NCBI GenBank assembly: GCA_041746135.1
Contig: JBGTHQ010000003.1
Span: 124,001-188,000 of the forward strand
Length of the DNA stretch: 64,000 nt
Source of the DNA: Alg239-R122 sp041746135
GTDB lineage: Bacteria > Pseudomonadota > Alphaproteobacteria > Sphingomonadales > Sphingomonadaceae
Reading direction: 5' to 3'
The position numbers and the translations under genes are program-made. The stretch's first letter is position 1, and every line of letters starts with the position of its first letter. This document shows, one piece after another, positions 54,229 through 63,194 of the stretch. The notes below the pieces were generated by a model. The model ran no database searches and was not told the DNA's origin. It saw only the letters and a program-made list of their open reading frames with translations.

Positions 54229-55467
54229 ATGTTTTCACTATGGTTTAAAATTCCCTTATGGCAACGAGTAATAGCCTCGCTTGTGGCTGGTATCGTGCTG
54301 GGATTGGTGTGGGGGCCGGAAGCGGAAAGCATCAAATGGATCGGCGATCTTTTCATCCAATCGATTAAAATGCTTGTCGTGCCGCTAATATTTTTCTCGC
54401 TGGTATCGGGCGTCGCAGCCATAGGGGACTTGAAAAAACTTGGCAATGTAGGTGGGCGCGCCTTGCTTTTGTTTATCGTGACCGGTGTCATTTCCGTATC
54501 GCTGGGAATGACTATGGGCCTGATCTTCGAACCAGGTGCCGGACTTGATATTGCTATGCCGGAAGCGGTCAACATCCCGGAACCAGCCACGATGTCCGCC
54601 ACCGAAATGCTTCTTTCGCTTGTTCCAGAGAACCCCGTGATGACGATGGCACAAGGACAAATTTTGCCGTTGATTGTTTTTGCGATGTTGTTCGGTATTT
54701 CGCTGCTCATGGCCGGGAAAGATGCAGATCCCATCATCAAAGCTGTCGATTCGGGTTCGATCGTTATGCAGAAAATGACGATGCTAGTGATGGAACTGAC
54801 GCCGTTCGGCGTTTTCGCATTGATGGCCTGGGTCGCAGGAACGTTCGGGTTCGAAGCCTTACTGCCACTGGCCGAGATGGTGCTGCTCAATTATGCCGGT
54901 TGTCTCATCATTATATTTGGCGTTTACACGGTGATTTTAAAAACTGTTGCTAAACTCCCACTGATCGACTTTTTCAGAGGAATTATTGACGCACAAGTCG
55001 TTGCGTTTTCTACAGCTTCATCGAATGCCGCACTTCCCGTAACGCTTCGCTGCGTGCAGCGTAACCTAGGGGTATCGAGAAGCGTTTCCAGTTTCACAGT
55101 GGCGCTGGGTGCCACCATCAACATGAACGGTACCGCGATGTACTTGGGCCTTGTCGCATTGTTTGGTGCCCAGCTTTACGGCATCGACCTTAGTTGGACC
55201 TCATATCTGCTGATCGGCTTAACTGCAACATTAGGTTCGGTCGGAGCGGCGGGCATTCCCGGGTCCGGTCTGGTCATGATGAGTCTGGTTTTGAGTTCGA
55301 TCGGCGTGCCTCTGGAGACCATAGCATTTGTTGCTGGGATAAATCACATCATGGATATGATGCGGACCATGACGAATGTAACGGGTGATGCCACGGTCGC
55401 GGTCGCGGTTGCCAGGATGGCTGGCGAAATTGATGTGGAAGAATATGTTTCGGCTGATGATGTGTAA
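54229..55467 (+). CDS. dicarboxylate/amino-acid:cation symporter (glutamate type)
   Basis: 412 residues of the DAACS family, inner-membrane trimer that takes up glutamate, aspartate or C4-dicarboxylates with Na+ or H+. Seen: the HP1 serine-rich loop FSTASSNAALPVT, the TM7 motif as NMNGTAM (the more common form is NMDGT), the HP2 loop GAAGIPGSGLVMM and the TM8 NVTGDATVAVAVAR, where the arginine/aspartate pair contacts acidic substrates. GAGGAT lies upstream of the ATG. In this locus it may import D- or L-glutamate set free in the periplasm. Confidence 0.93.
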   Translation: MFSLWFKIPLWQRVIASLVAGIVLGLVWGPEAESIKWIGDLFIQSIKMLVVPLIFFSLVSGVAAIGDLKKLGNVGGRALLLFIVTGVISVSLGMTMGLIFEPGAGLDIAMPEAVNIPEPATMSATEMLLSLVPENPVMTMAQGQILPLIVFAMLFGISLLMAGKDADPIIKAVDSGSIVMQKMTMLVMELTPFGVFALMAWVAGTFGFEALLPLAEMVLLNYAGCLIIIFGVYTVILKTVAKLPLIDFFRGIIDAQVVAFSTASSNAALPVTLRCVQRNLGVSRSVSSFTVALGATINMNGTAMYLGLVALFGAQLYGIDLSWTSYLLIGLTATLGSVGAAGIPGSGLVMMSLVLSSIGVPLETIAFVAGINHIMDMMRTMTNVTGDATVAVAVARMAGEIDVEEYVSADDV

Positions 55468-55557
55468 TCTTGTTGGCAATGAACTTGCCTCCGCCGCCGT
55501 CTTTCCTAAAATATCGAGTGGGGTTGCTTTGATTTTCTGCGAACAAAGGAATTTGCA

Positions 55558-56739
55558 ATGAAAAAGATCTTACTGGCGGGTTTGCTATTGACTGGCTGCG
55601 CCCAGAACGCCGTTCTGGAACCCTCTCTTGCCGATGTTCATGCAAAATATCTTACCCTCGACACGCATCTTGACACGCCTATGCATTTTGCGCGTGAAGG
55701 ATGGAGCTTTTCCGATGCGCACGATATGACCAACGATGTCGTACAGGTAGATATTCCGCGCATGGCAGCAGGAAATCTCGACGGCGGATTTTTCGTGATA
55801 TATACACAGCAGGGGCCGCTGACAGACGAGGGCTATGCCGCCGCGCGCGATTTTGCTCTCGGACGGTCCGATGAAATTGACGCTGTCATTGCGCGCTATC
55901 CAGACAAAATCCAACCGGCCAAAACTGCGGAAGATGCTCGTCGCCTCGATGCTGAGGGCAAGCTCATCGCTTTTAAAAGCATGGAAAACAGCTATCCGTT
56001 GGGCAAAGATCTCGACATGTTGCGGGAATTTTACCAGCGCGGCGTACGCATGGCCGGTCCGGTACATTCGCGTAACAACCAGTTCGCCGACTCTTCAGGG
56101 GACAAGCCGAAATGGAACGGCCTGAGCCCGCTAGGCCGCGAGTGGGTGAATGAAATGAACCGGCTCGGAATGGTCATCGACGCCAGCCATTCTTCGGATG
56201 CCGCCTTCGATCAGATGCTGGCATTATCCAAAACGCCACTCATACTCTCGCACACGAGTCCTAAAGCTCTCTCGGCTCAACCCCGCAATCTTGACGATGC
56301 ACGGATCAGGAAGCTTGCTCATGCGGGGGGTGCTATCTGCGTTTCAACAGTTTTCCTGACACCGATGAATTTGTCTCCAGAAAAAACCAAAGCCTACAAT
56401 AAACTTGATAATATCGCAGATATGGCACCTGCAGACCAGGCCGAATTTGTTCAGGAATGGCGCGCATTGGAGCAGTCGGAACCACTCTGGCCCATCGACT
56501 TCGAGCGTTATATGGCGGCGGTGTTGCATGTTGCCGAAACCGCAGGCGTGGATCATACCTGCTTCGGAGCGGACTGGGATGGGGGTGGGGGGTTTCCCGG
56601 TTTTGAAGATATCACCGCTCTGCCCAAGTTGACCTGGCGCTTGAAACAAGCCGGATATTCGGATTCGGATATCGAAAAAATGTGGAGCGGAAATGTGCTT
56701 CGCTTGCTCGAAAAAGCACAAGCGGCACGCGAAAAATAA
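55558..56739 (+). CDS. membrane dipeptidase (peptidase family M19), lipoprotein
   Basis: 393 residues. Lipobox LLLTGCAQ gives a periplasmic lipoprotein. M19 zinc ligands fit the HxD in LDTHLDTP, the Glu in KSMENSYP and the two histidines in DASHSSD and ILSHTSPKAL; the late FGADWDGGG matches the family's FGxDxDG. Renal-dipeptidase-like enzymes cleave dipeptides, including those with a D-residue at the C-terminal side. AAAGGAA precedes the ATG. It is convergent with the fusion enzyme gene (40 bp apart). Confidence 0.93.
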   Translation: MKKILLAGLLLTGCAQNAVLEPSLADVHAKYLTLDTHLDTPMHFAREGWSFSDAHDMTNDVVQVDIPRMAAGNLDGGFFVIYTQQGPLTDEGYAAARDFALGRSDEIDAVIARYPDKIQPAKTAEDARRLDAEGKLIAFKSMENSYPLGKDLDMLREFYQRGVRMAGPVHSRNNQFADSSGDKPKWNGLSPLGREWVNEMNRLGMVIDASHSSDAAFDQMLALSKTPLILSHTSPKALSAQPRNLDDARIRKLAHAGGAICVSTVFLTPMNLSPEKTKAYNKLDNIADMAPADQAEFVQEWRALEQSEPLWPIDFERYMAAVLHVAETAGVDHTCFGADWDGGGGFPGFEDITALPKLTWRLKQAGYSDSDIEKMWSGNVLRLLEKAQAAREK

Positions 56740-56779
56740 TTCGGCCGATGCGGTTTCCAAAAAAATGTGAAAACTTGTT

Positions 56780-59599
56780 TTAGTTATGCTTCGCAGCGAG
56801 TGTTTCTTCGATGGCGCGATATGCGGATTTTCCTTTTGGGGGATTATCGCCGTTGTTGATTCCGAAATAGGCGATGCCGGAACCTTTCTCTATATCGACC
56901 CATAGCCCCGAACGAAGGCCGTATGCATCGCCCGCGTGGCCGGTAAAGTTTTCTCCCGGACTAAGGTTGTCTGCACATCCCTCTTGCAATGTAGGCAGAA
57001 TCTGGGTGGCCAGCCCGTAACTGCAATAAAATCCGTCATCCGTCTGACCATTGGTACCGTCGTAGCGCCACACAGGACGCTGCATCCCCTGCAGGGTTTC
57101 CGGGCGCAGAAACTGCCGCCCATTATGGCGGCCGCTTTTCAGCAACAACATGCCGACAGTTGCAAGATCGCGAACTGTTATTCTGAGACCCCCTTGTGGT
57201 GAAAAAATTGCGCCATTCGTGCCGACAACATAATTTTCCAAATCGCATGAATGCCCTTTTGCGACCCGGACGGGGCAGACGGGTTTGCTGCCTTGAAGAT
57301 CATCGATTTCAACAGTTCCATCTGTATCATAAAGTACGACGGCTTTGGCGATGCTGCCGTTAGAACAAGTTGACCAGTTGAAACACGCCTTAAGATCGAG
57401 TGGAGTAAGAACAAGCCGCTGCATAAGCCGGTCAAAGCGCTCGCCCGTGACGCGTTCCATCAGGGTTGCGACGACAGGGAAGTTGAGATTCGAGTAACGA
57501 AAAAATGTGCCGGGTGCATGACCGGCATCAAACACTTCGGGCGCTCCGGCAACCGATTGCAAAGGTGTGCCCAAAGGTACGACGTAATTAATCCCGTCAT
57601 CCATCAAACTGGAAGTGTGCGACAGCAGCATCCGCAGGGTAATCGGCGTTTCTGGAAAACGGGGATTGCGTAGTTTCCATCCCAGTATTTCCGAAACATC
57701 CCGATCGAGATTAAGTTTATCATCCTCCACGAGGCGCATCACGCCTAAAACGACCACCAGTTTTGAAATGGAAGCAATGCGAACGGGATCATCTATCGTA
57801 ATTTCCCTCTCCGTACGACGATCGGCAACACCATCTGCACCGCTTGCCAAAATACCATTGCGGTCGAATTTTGCCCAAGCCGTCGCGAGGCCGGCACGCC
57901 GCGTGTCTGAATAGAGTGCAACCCCATCACTGCGCGGATCGGCGGCGCCTACCCATGCATCACCTATTTTCTGTATGGCGTTAACTTTCGAAGTCAGTGG
58001 CATGATCCGAACTTGATGACCCATAGCCTCAAGCTGCTTTGCTAGCCTTATAGTATAAGTGCTTTCTTCGAGCTGGATAACGTCGTCGTCGAAAAATATG
58101 TTGGGCAGCGCAATCGCTTCCTTGGCAGTGAGGTTGAAATCCAGTACGCCCACAACCGTTTTCAGGACATGCATGATAATACGCGGACCACCCGCTGAAC
58201 CAAGCGCTAGAATAGGGTTGCCGCTTTCGTCATAGACGATTGTAGGACTCATAGAGGATCGGGGTCTCTTATTGGCCTGGACCCGATTCATCACAGGGCG
58301 ACCGTTTCGCGAAGGCACGAAACTGAAATCGGTCAGTTCATTGTTCAGCACCATACCATTTGCCACCAGTTGACTGCCGAAAACTTCCTCGACCGTAGAT
58401 GTCATCGCGACCAAGTTGCCGTCTTTATCCACGACCGAGAAATGGGTCGTTCCGGCTTCGGTGGATGGTGTCGGTGCGCCGGCTCGCTCCGAACCGGGTG
58501 GAGTCCCGGCTGCTACCGTTCCTAGGGCCTTTGCCGGATTGATGAGACCGGAACGTGTCCGAAGATAGCGCGGATCAATCAGACCCGCTATGGGAACCGG
58601 CGCGAAATCGGCATCGCCTGTATAGATTGCACGATCTGCGTACGCGAGCCGCATGGCGTCGGCAATCAGATGCCAGGAAACAGGAGAATCTTTCCCCAGC
58701 TCCGGCAAATCGAACCGTTCCAGCATGCCAAGCATGGCCAGAACGGTCGAGGCCCCTGAAGAGGGCGGACCCATACCACAAACACGATACTGCCGATACT
58801 GGCCGCATACGGAGGGACGCGGAGTGGCGGTGTACTGTAACAAATCCTGCGGCGTGAGAGTGGCTGGATTACGTGTGGAATCGCTCACGGTACGACTGAT
58901 TTTCTGTGCATTTTCTCCAGAATAAAACGCATCAGCACCTTTAGCGGAGATTTGACGCAGCAATGCTGCCAATTCGGGATTGCGTACAATGTTACCGGAT
59001 TGGAGTGGAATGCCGCCGGGCGCGTAAAGAGCAGCTATAGCGGGAGAATCTTTCCAACCCGAAGCCCAGTTGGCGATCGTTTGGGCAAATCGCGGGGTGA
59101 CCTCGAAACCTTGATCAGCTAGCCGGATTGCCGGTTCGAACAATTTGTCCCAAGGAAGTCTGCCCCACCTTGCGTGCGCTTTTTCCATCAACCGGATATT
59201 TCCCGGAACTCCCACCGACAATCCGCTGCGAAATGCGTCATCAAATGCCATCGGTTCGCCCGAAGAGTCCAGAAACCTTTCGGGAGTGGCCGATGACGGG
59301 GCGCGTTCGCGGCCATCGATCGTTTCGATCAGCCCGCGTTCTGCCTCATGGTGAATAAAAAACCCGCCCCCTCCGATACCGCTCGATTGCGGCTCGACGA
59401 CGGTGAGTGCAATCATGGTCGCTAAAGCCGCATCGGTGGCGCTACCGCCTGCATCGAGCATTTCCCGGCCGGCTTCGGCTGCGCGTGGATCGGCTGCCGA
59501 CACGACGCCTTGTGCCATGATAGGGGCAGAGGCGAAAAGAAATAGCCCTGCAAGTCCTACGCTCAACTTCAGCCGAAATACGGTGTAGAATCGGTACAT
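56780..59599 (-). CDS. gamma-glutamyltranspeptidase fused to a serine beta-lactamase-fold hydrolase
   Basis: 939 residues with a signal peptide ending near IMAQ (residue 30). Residues 31-575 form a complete gamma-glutamyltranspeptidase: SGIGGGGFF, VGVPGNIRLMEKAH, the autocleavage threonine Thr384 in GTTHFSVVD, RSSMSPTIV and SAGGPRIIM. Residues 590-935 form a class-C beta-lactamase/D-Ala-D-Ala-peptidase fold: nucleophile Ser610 and Lys613 in ASISKL, Tyr702-Ser-Asn704 in RYSN, and a late GHAGDAYG in place of the KTG/HxG triad. Family GGTs are about 560-580 residues, so the serine hydrolase is an added domain. Export to the periplasm is likely. AAGGGTGA precedes the ATG. Confidence 0.93.
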   Translation of the reverse strand: MYRFYTVFRLKLSVGLAGLFLFASAPIMAQGVVSAADPRAAEAGREMLDAGGSATDAALATMIALTVVEPQSSGIGGGGFFIHHEAERGLIETIDGRERAPSSATPERFLDSSGEPMAFDDAFRSGLSVGVPGNIRLMEKAHARWGRLPWDKLFEPAIRLADQGFEVTPRFAQTIANWASGWKDSPAIAALYAPGGIPLQSGNIVRNPELAALLRQISAKGADAFYSGENAQKISRTVSDSTRNPATLTPQDLLQYTATPRPSVCGQYRQYRVCGMGPPSSGASTVLAMLGMLERFDLPELGKDSPVSWHLIADAMRLAYADRAIYTGDADFAPVPIAGLIDPRYLRTRSGLINPAKALGTVAAGTPPGSERAGAPTPSTEAGTTHFSVVDKDGNLVAMTSTVEEVFGSQLVANGMVLNNELTDFSFVPSRNGRPVMNRVQANKRPRSSMSPTIVYDESGNPILALGSAGGPRIIMHVLKTVVGVLDFNLTAKEAIALPNIFFDDDVIQLEESTYTIRLAKQLEAMGHQVRIMPLTSKVNAIQKIGDAWVGAADPRSDGVALYSDTRRAGLATAWAKFDRNGILASGADGVADRRTEREITIDDPVRIASISKLVVVLGVMRLVEDDKLNLDRDVSEILGWKLRNPRFPETPITLRMLLSHTSSLMDDGINYVVPLGTPLQSVAGAPEVFDAGHAPGTFFRYSNLNFPVVATLMERVTGERFDRLMQRLVLTPLDLKACFNWSTCSNGSIAKAVVLYDTDGTVEIDDLQGSKPVCPVRVAKGHSCDLENYVVGTNGAIFSPQGGLRITVRDLATVGMLLLKSGRHNGRQFLRPETLQGMQRPVWRYDGTNGQTDDGFYCSYGLATQILPTLQEGCADNLSPGENFTGHAGDAYGLRSGLWVDIEKGSGIAYFGINNGDNPPKGKSAYRAIEETLAAKHN

Positions 59600-59658
59600 G
59601 AATCACCCTTTCAAAAAGCCCGTTTGCGCTGTGATTATGGGTCCAGCGTCAGATTAGT

Positions 59659-61386
59659 TCATTCATCTATCGCGGCCGCTCCCGGCCGACGCGGGTCGGC
59701 TGCGCCGCGAACCCCCGGCGTATCGATGACGATTGATTGCGTACTGCCGATCGTTTCGTCTACATCGAATTTATGTCCCAAGACATTAAGCAAGTTAAGC
59801 GTATCCGTGGATAAACCACGCTCAACGGTCAGTTCGCCCGTACGATATTCGGGATAGATGCGCGGAGCGTGTGTAGCCTCGGCAACGGAAAGGTCGAAAT
59901 CGACCAGATTTATAACCATCTGTGATACGGTACTCGGAATAGTATTTCCTCCAGGGCTTCCGGTCAAAGCCCATAACTTTCCATCCCTGAACAGCATCGT
60001 GGGCGACATGCTGGAAATGGGTCGATGTCCTCCCCGCAATTTGTTTGCGCTGCGGATATTCCCGTCGTTGCGTTCGGCGGCTTCCTGTGTGATGCCGAAA
60101 TTGCCCATCAGGTTGGCAAACAGAAAACCGGTTCCTTCCAACATGACCCCAGACCCGAAATTATACCCCAGCGTAAAGGTGTTGCTAACCCCGTTTCCTT
60201 CGGAATCGACGACCGAGAAATGTGTAGTCTCGCGGCTTTCATATGCCCATGGATCACCGGGCTCCGTCTGGGACAGAGGCGAAGCACGATCCGGATTTAT
60301 CAGCTTCGCACGCTCGGCCGCATAGGCTTTCGAGATCATGGATTTCAGCGGCATGCGTCCGAAACCCGTGTCGGTCGCAAACCGGAAACGGTCCGCATAG
60401 GAAAGCTTCATGGCCTCGGCGATGAGATGATAACTTTGCGCCGAACCCCAACCCGCCGATTTCATATCGAAATTTTCGAGTATGTTGAGGATTTCCAACA
60501 TGCTGGCACCACCGCCGCTTGCCGGCGGCATAGTAACTATTTTGACGCCGCGATAGCTGCCTATCAGGGGTTCGCGTTCGATAGCACGATACGCAGCAAG
60601 GTCGGCCAAAGTGATAAGGCCGCCATTTTCGGCCATTCCCTTGGCAATTTTTTTTGCAACGGGACCGCGATAAAAAGCGTCGGCTCCGCCGCCCTGTATT
60701 TGTTTCAATGTCCATGCGAGGTCCGGATGTGTTAAATGTTCGCCTTTATAATAGCTCGTACCATCTTCCTTGAAGAAAACCCTGGCCGCTACTCCCTCTG
60801 CGCTCAACCGCTGGCGCGACCTGTCTATCATGGAAATTGCGTCTCGAGTGAGCAGTACACCATCTTGTGCAAGCGAGATGGCCGGTTGCAGCAGTTTTTC
60901 CCATGGCATTCTGCCAAATCGTTTGTGCGCATGAAACAGACCTGCAACCGTGCCGGGAACACCCGCAGATTTTATACCTTGTGTCGCTTCATCGCTGACG
61001 CTGCCATCGGGCAGCAAAAAATCGTCCAGCGTGGCAGCGGCGGGAGCGATTGACCGGTAATCTATCGCGATCGTGCGGTCTTCCTTGGCGAGATAGACCA
61101 GCATGAAACCATCCCCGCCGATATTTCCTGCTCTGGGGAGAGAAACGGATAACGCAAATGCCGTGGCGATGGCGGCATCGACCGCATTGCCGCCTTCGCG
61201 CAATATCTGTGCGCCGATTTCGCTTGCCATAGAGCTCTGGCTGACGACCATTCCCTTGTCGCCGAGTACGGAATTTTCGATTGTGGGATATTGGGGCGGT
61301 TGGTCCTGCGCCTGAGCCGCAATCGGCGTTGCGATCAACAATGCGCTACTGAGCAGCCCGACCAAACCCCGCCATGAAAATGCCAT
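59659..61386 (-). CDS. ggt: gamma-glutamyltranspeptidase
   Basis: 575 residues, normal length, with a signal peptide ending near AQAQ. The proenzyme cleavage and nucleophile threonine is Thr387 in ETTHFSVVDSEGN; LRAGNIGGDGFML is written here as GNIGGDGFM, and the oxyanion-side SSMSPTMLF and SPGGNTIPS motifs are present. The enzyme moves or hydrolyses gamma-glutamyl groups in the periplasm. It lies 59 bp upstream, in transcription order, of the GGT-hydrolase fusion gene on the same strand, so the two are probably co-expressed. AAGGGAGCG precedes the ATG. Confidence 0.95.
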   Translation of the reverse strand: MAFSWRGLVGLLSSALLIATPIAAQAQDQPPQYPTIENSVLGDKGMVVSQSSMASEIGAQILREGGNAVDAAIATAFALSVSLPRAGNIGGDGFMLVYLAKEDRTIAIDYRSIAPAAATLDDFLLPDGSVSDEATQGIKSAGVPGTVAGLFHAHKRFGRMPWEKLLQPAISLAQDGVLLTRDAISMIDRSRQRLSAEGVAARVFFKEDGTSYYKGEHLTHPDLAWTLKQIQGGGADAFYRGPVAKKIAKGMAENGGLITLADLAAYRAIEREPLIGSYRGVKIVTMPPASGGGASMLEILNILENFDMKSAGWGSAQSYHLIAEAMKLSYADRFRFATDTGFGRMPLKSMISKAYAAERAKLINPDRASPLSQTEPGDPWAYESRETTHFSVVDSEGNGVSNTFTLGYNFGSGVMLEGTGFLFANLMGNFGITQEAAERNDGNIRSANKLRGGHRPISSMSPTMLFRDGKLWALTGSPGGNTIPSTVSQMVINLVDFDLSVAEATHAPRIYPEYRTGELTVERGLSTDTLNLLNVLGHKFDVDETIGSTQSIVIDTPGVRGAADPRRPGAAAIDE

Positions 61387-61626
61387 TTCTGCGCTCCCTT
61401 TGAATTATTCTGCAATATCTTGGAAAACGTTAAATCATATCAAACCCATTATTCCAACTTTCCAAGCCAAAGCAACTTGTGCCTGGGATATAGCTTTTGT
61501 CTATACACTATCGCTTTACGAGGGTTTTACAGTCAATATAGCGTGGGTGAGGACAAGCCAATGCATTGCTGCGAAAGATGCTGCATGTTAAGCATAGGGG
61601 TAGGTATAATAACCGGGAAGCCCGCC

Positions 61627-63114
61627 ATGCTTTTAGACCTTGTCAAAATTGCGATTATATTGCTTGGCATCAATTCCGATGTCCCAAAAATGGGGAAGCA
61701 GTGCGAAACCTTCTCCGAAACTCCCAAGTTCCAACCGGTTCAAACCGAATTGTTCAACGCAGATGGGGGTCAGGCTCTGGCATGGGCCGATGCCAATGGC
61801 GATGGCTGGCTCGACCTTATAGTCGGGTTCCAAAACCGTCCGTTGCGGCTTTATTTGCAAGATGAACACGGCTTTACCGAGCAAGCGGGAAAACTGGGTT
61901 TGCCGAACGCGGCAGTAGATACCCGGACCCTGGCATGGGGGGATTATAATAAGGACGGCTTGCTTGACCTGTATCTTGGTTTTGGACGAGATTCGGGATA
62001 TACAAACAAACTCTATCGCGGGGGTCCGATCGGTTTTACAGAAGTGGGAGAAAGCCTGGGCGTAGATACCGCCGGCACCAGCAGACAAGCCAGCTGGATA
62101 GATTATGATGGCGACGGCGATAGCGACTTGTTTGTCGCGATGCGAGATCGCGCCAATAAGCTTTACCGCAATGATGGCACGACCTTTACCGATGTCAGCA
62201 ACGCCAGCAATATGGCGGACGCACGGCGTTCGGTAGGTTCGGTCTGGTTCGATTTCGACCGCGACGGTGACCTCGACATGTATACAGCCAATCAGTCGGG
62301 CGACCGGGATGGATTTTATCGCAATGACGACGGGATATTTACGGAAATTGCCGATACGCTGCAAATGGATCTGGCAGGCAGACCCTTGAAAGAGGGTAGT
62401 GTCGGGGCGACCCTATGCGATGTGAATTCGGATGGCTGGCTCGATCTGTTCGTGCCGGTATATGGACCGGACCGACTTTATATCGCCGACGGCAAGGGCG
62501 GATTCGCCAATCGCGCGAAACAATGGGGAGTTGAGGCCGCGGATGACGCCGTCAGCGCCGATTGCGCCGATTTCGATAATGATGGCCGCGATGATCTCTA
62601 TGTCGTCGCGTATCGGCCAGGGGAAGTGCATGGCCGCGATCATCTCTATCACAATCGCGGCTCTCATTTCGTTGATGTACTACCCGCAGACCTGCGCGAT
62701 TACGACGGCGACCACGGAGTAAGGTGGGCAGACTATGATAATGACGGTGATATGGATCTGGCAATTACCAACCGGCATAAAAATGGCCGTCACAGTGTAT
62801 TACGCAACGATTTGGCCGGTGGAGAAAATGCGCATTTTATAAAAATCACGGTTCTCGACAAGAAGGGTTATTATACGCGGCAGGGTGATGAAGTGCGTGT
62901 TTACGACAGCAGCAGCAAGCAATTGATTGCCACAAGGATTGTGGATACCGGAGGTGGCTATATTTCCCAGAATATTATGCCCGTCCATGTTGGCATTGGC
63001 TGTGCCACAAAAGTGGACGTAGAAATCACTTTCATGGGTAAGGCGGGTCGAACCAAAAGCTACCGAAAAGAAGTCAAAGCCGGTTCTTCAATCACGGTCA
63101 GGAAGGCAGATTGA
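61627..63114 (+). CDS. FG-GAP/VCBS repeat protein with ASPIC/UnbV C-terminal domain
   Basis: 495 residues from the ATG at 61627, with GGGAAG six bases upstream; the frame is open back to 61420 but that part (Cys-rich) looks non-coding. Six or more FG-GAP repeats with calcium-loop motifs are seen, such as DANGDGWLDL, DYNKDGLLDL, DYDGDGDSDL, DFDRDGDLDM, DVNSDGWLDL, DFDNDGRDDL and DYDNDGDMDL, making a beta-propeller. The end has an ASPIC/UnbV domain (VRVYDSSSKQ, GGGYISQN, PVHVGIG). The hydrophobic start may be a signal anchor. Likely extracytoplasmic; function unknown. Confidence 0.88.
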   Translation: MLLDLVKIAIILLGINSDVPKMGKQCETFSETPKFQPVQTELFNADGGQALAWADANGDGWLDLIVGFQNRPLRLYLQDEHGFTEQAGKLGLPNAAVDTRTLAWGDYNKDGLLDLYLGFGRDSGYTNKLYRGGPIGFTEVGESLGVDTAGTSRQASWIDYDGDGDSDLFVAMRDRANKLYRNDGTTFTDVSNASNMADARRSVGSVWFDFDRDGDLDMYTANQSGDRDGFYRNDDGIFTEIADTLQMDLAGRPLKEGSVGATLCDVNSDGWLDLFVPVYGPDRLYIADGKGGFANRAKQWGVEAADDAVSADCADFDNDGRDDLYVVAYRPGEVHGRDHLYHNRGSHFVDVLPADLRDYDGDHGVRWADYDNDGDMDLAITNRHKNGRHSVLRNDLAGGENAHFIKITVLDKKGYYTRQGDEVRVYDSSSKQLIATRIVDTGGGYISQNIMPVHVGIGCATKVDVEITFMGKAGRTKSYRKEVKAGSSITVRKAD

Positions 63115-63194
63115 AACAAGGTGATATCGTAGATTTATTTGACGAAGAGACTTTCGTCATTGCTGCCAACTATACGCGGCAAGGTGACCGTTGA
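63111..63194 (+). CDS. 27-codon ORF coupling the FG-GAP gene to the LysR gene
   Basis: A TTG at 63111 overlaps the previous TGA and has AGGAAGG four bases upstream. The frame runs 27 codons (MKQGDIVDLFDEETFVIAAN and a short tail) to a TGA at 63192-63194 that overlaps the LysR ATG. The product is acidic with no recognised motif. It may be a tiny protein or only a bridge for translational coupling. Confidence 0.35.
   Translation: MKQGDIVDLFDEETFVIAANYTRQGDR

Noticed and set aside
61633..62364. 243-codon minus-strand frame inside the FG-GAP gene
   Set aside because: The repetitive Asp/Gly codons of the FG-GAP repeats create a long antisense frame; no domain or ribosome site.
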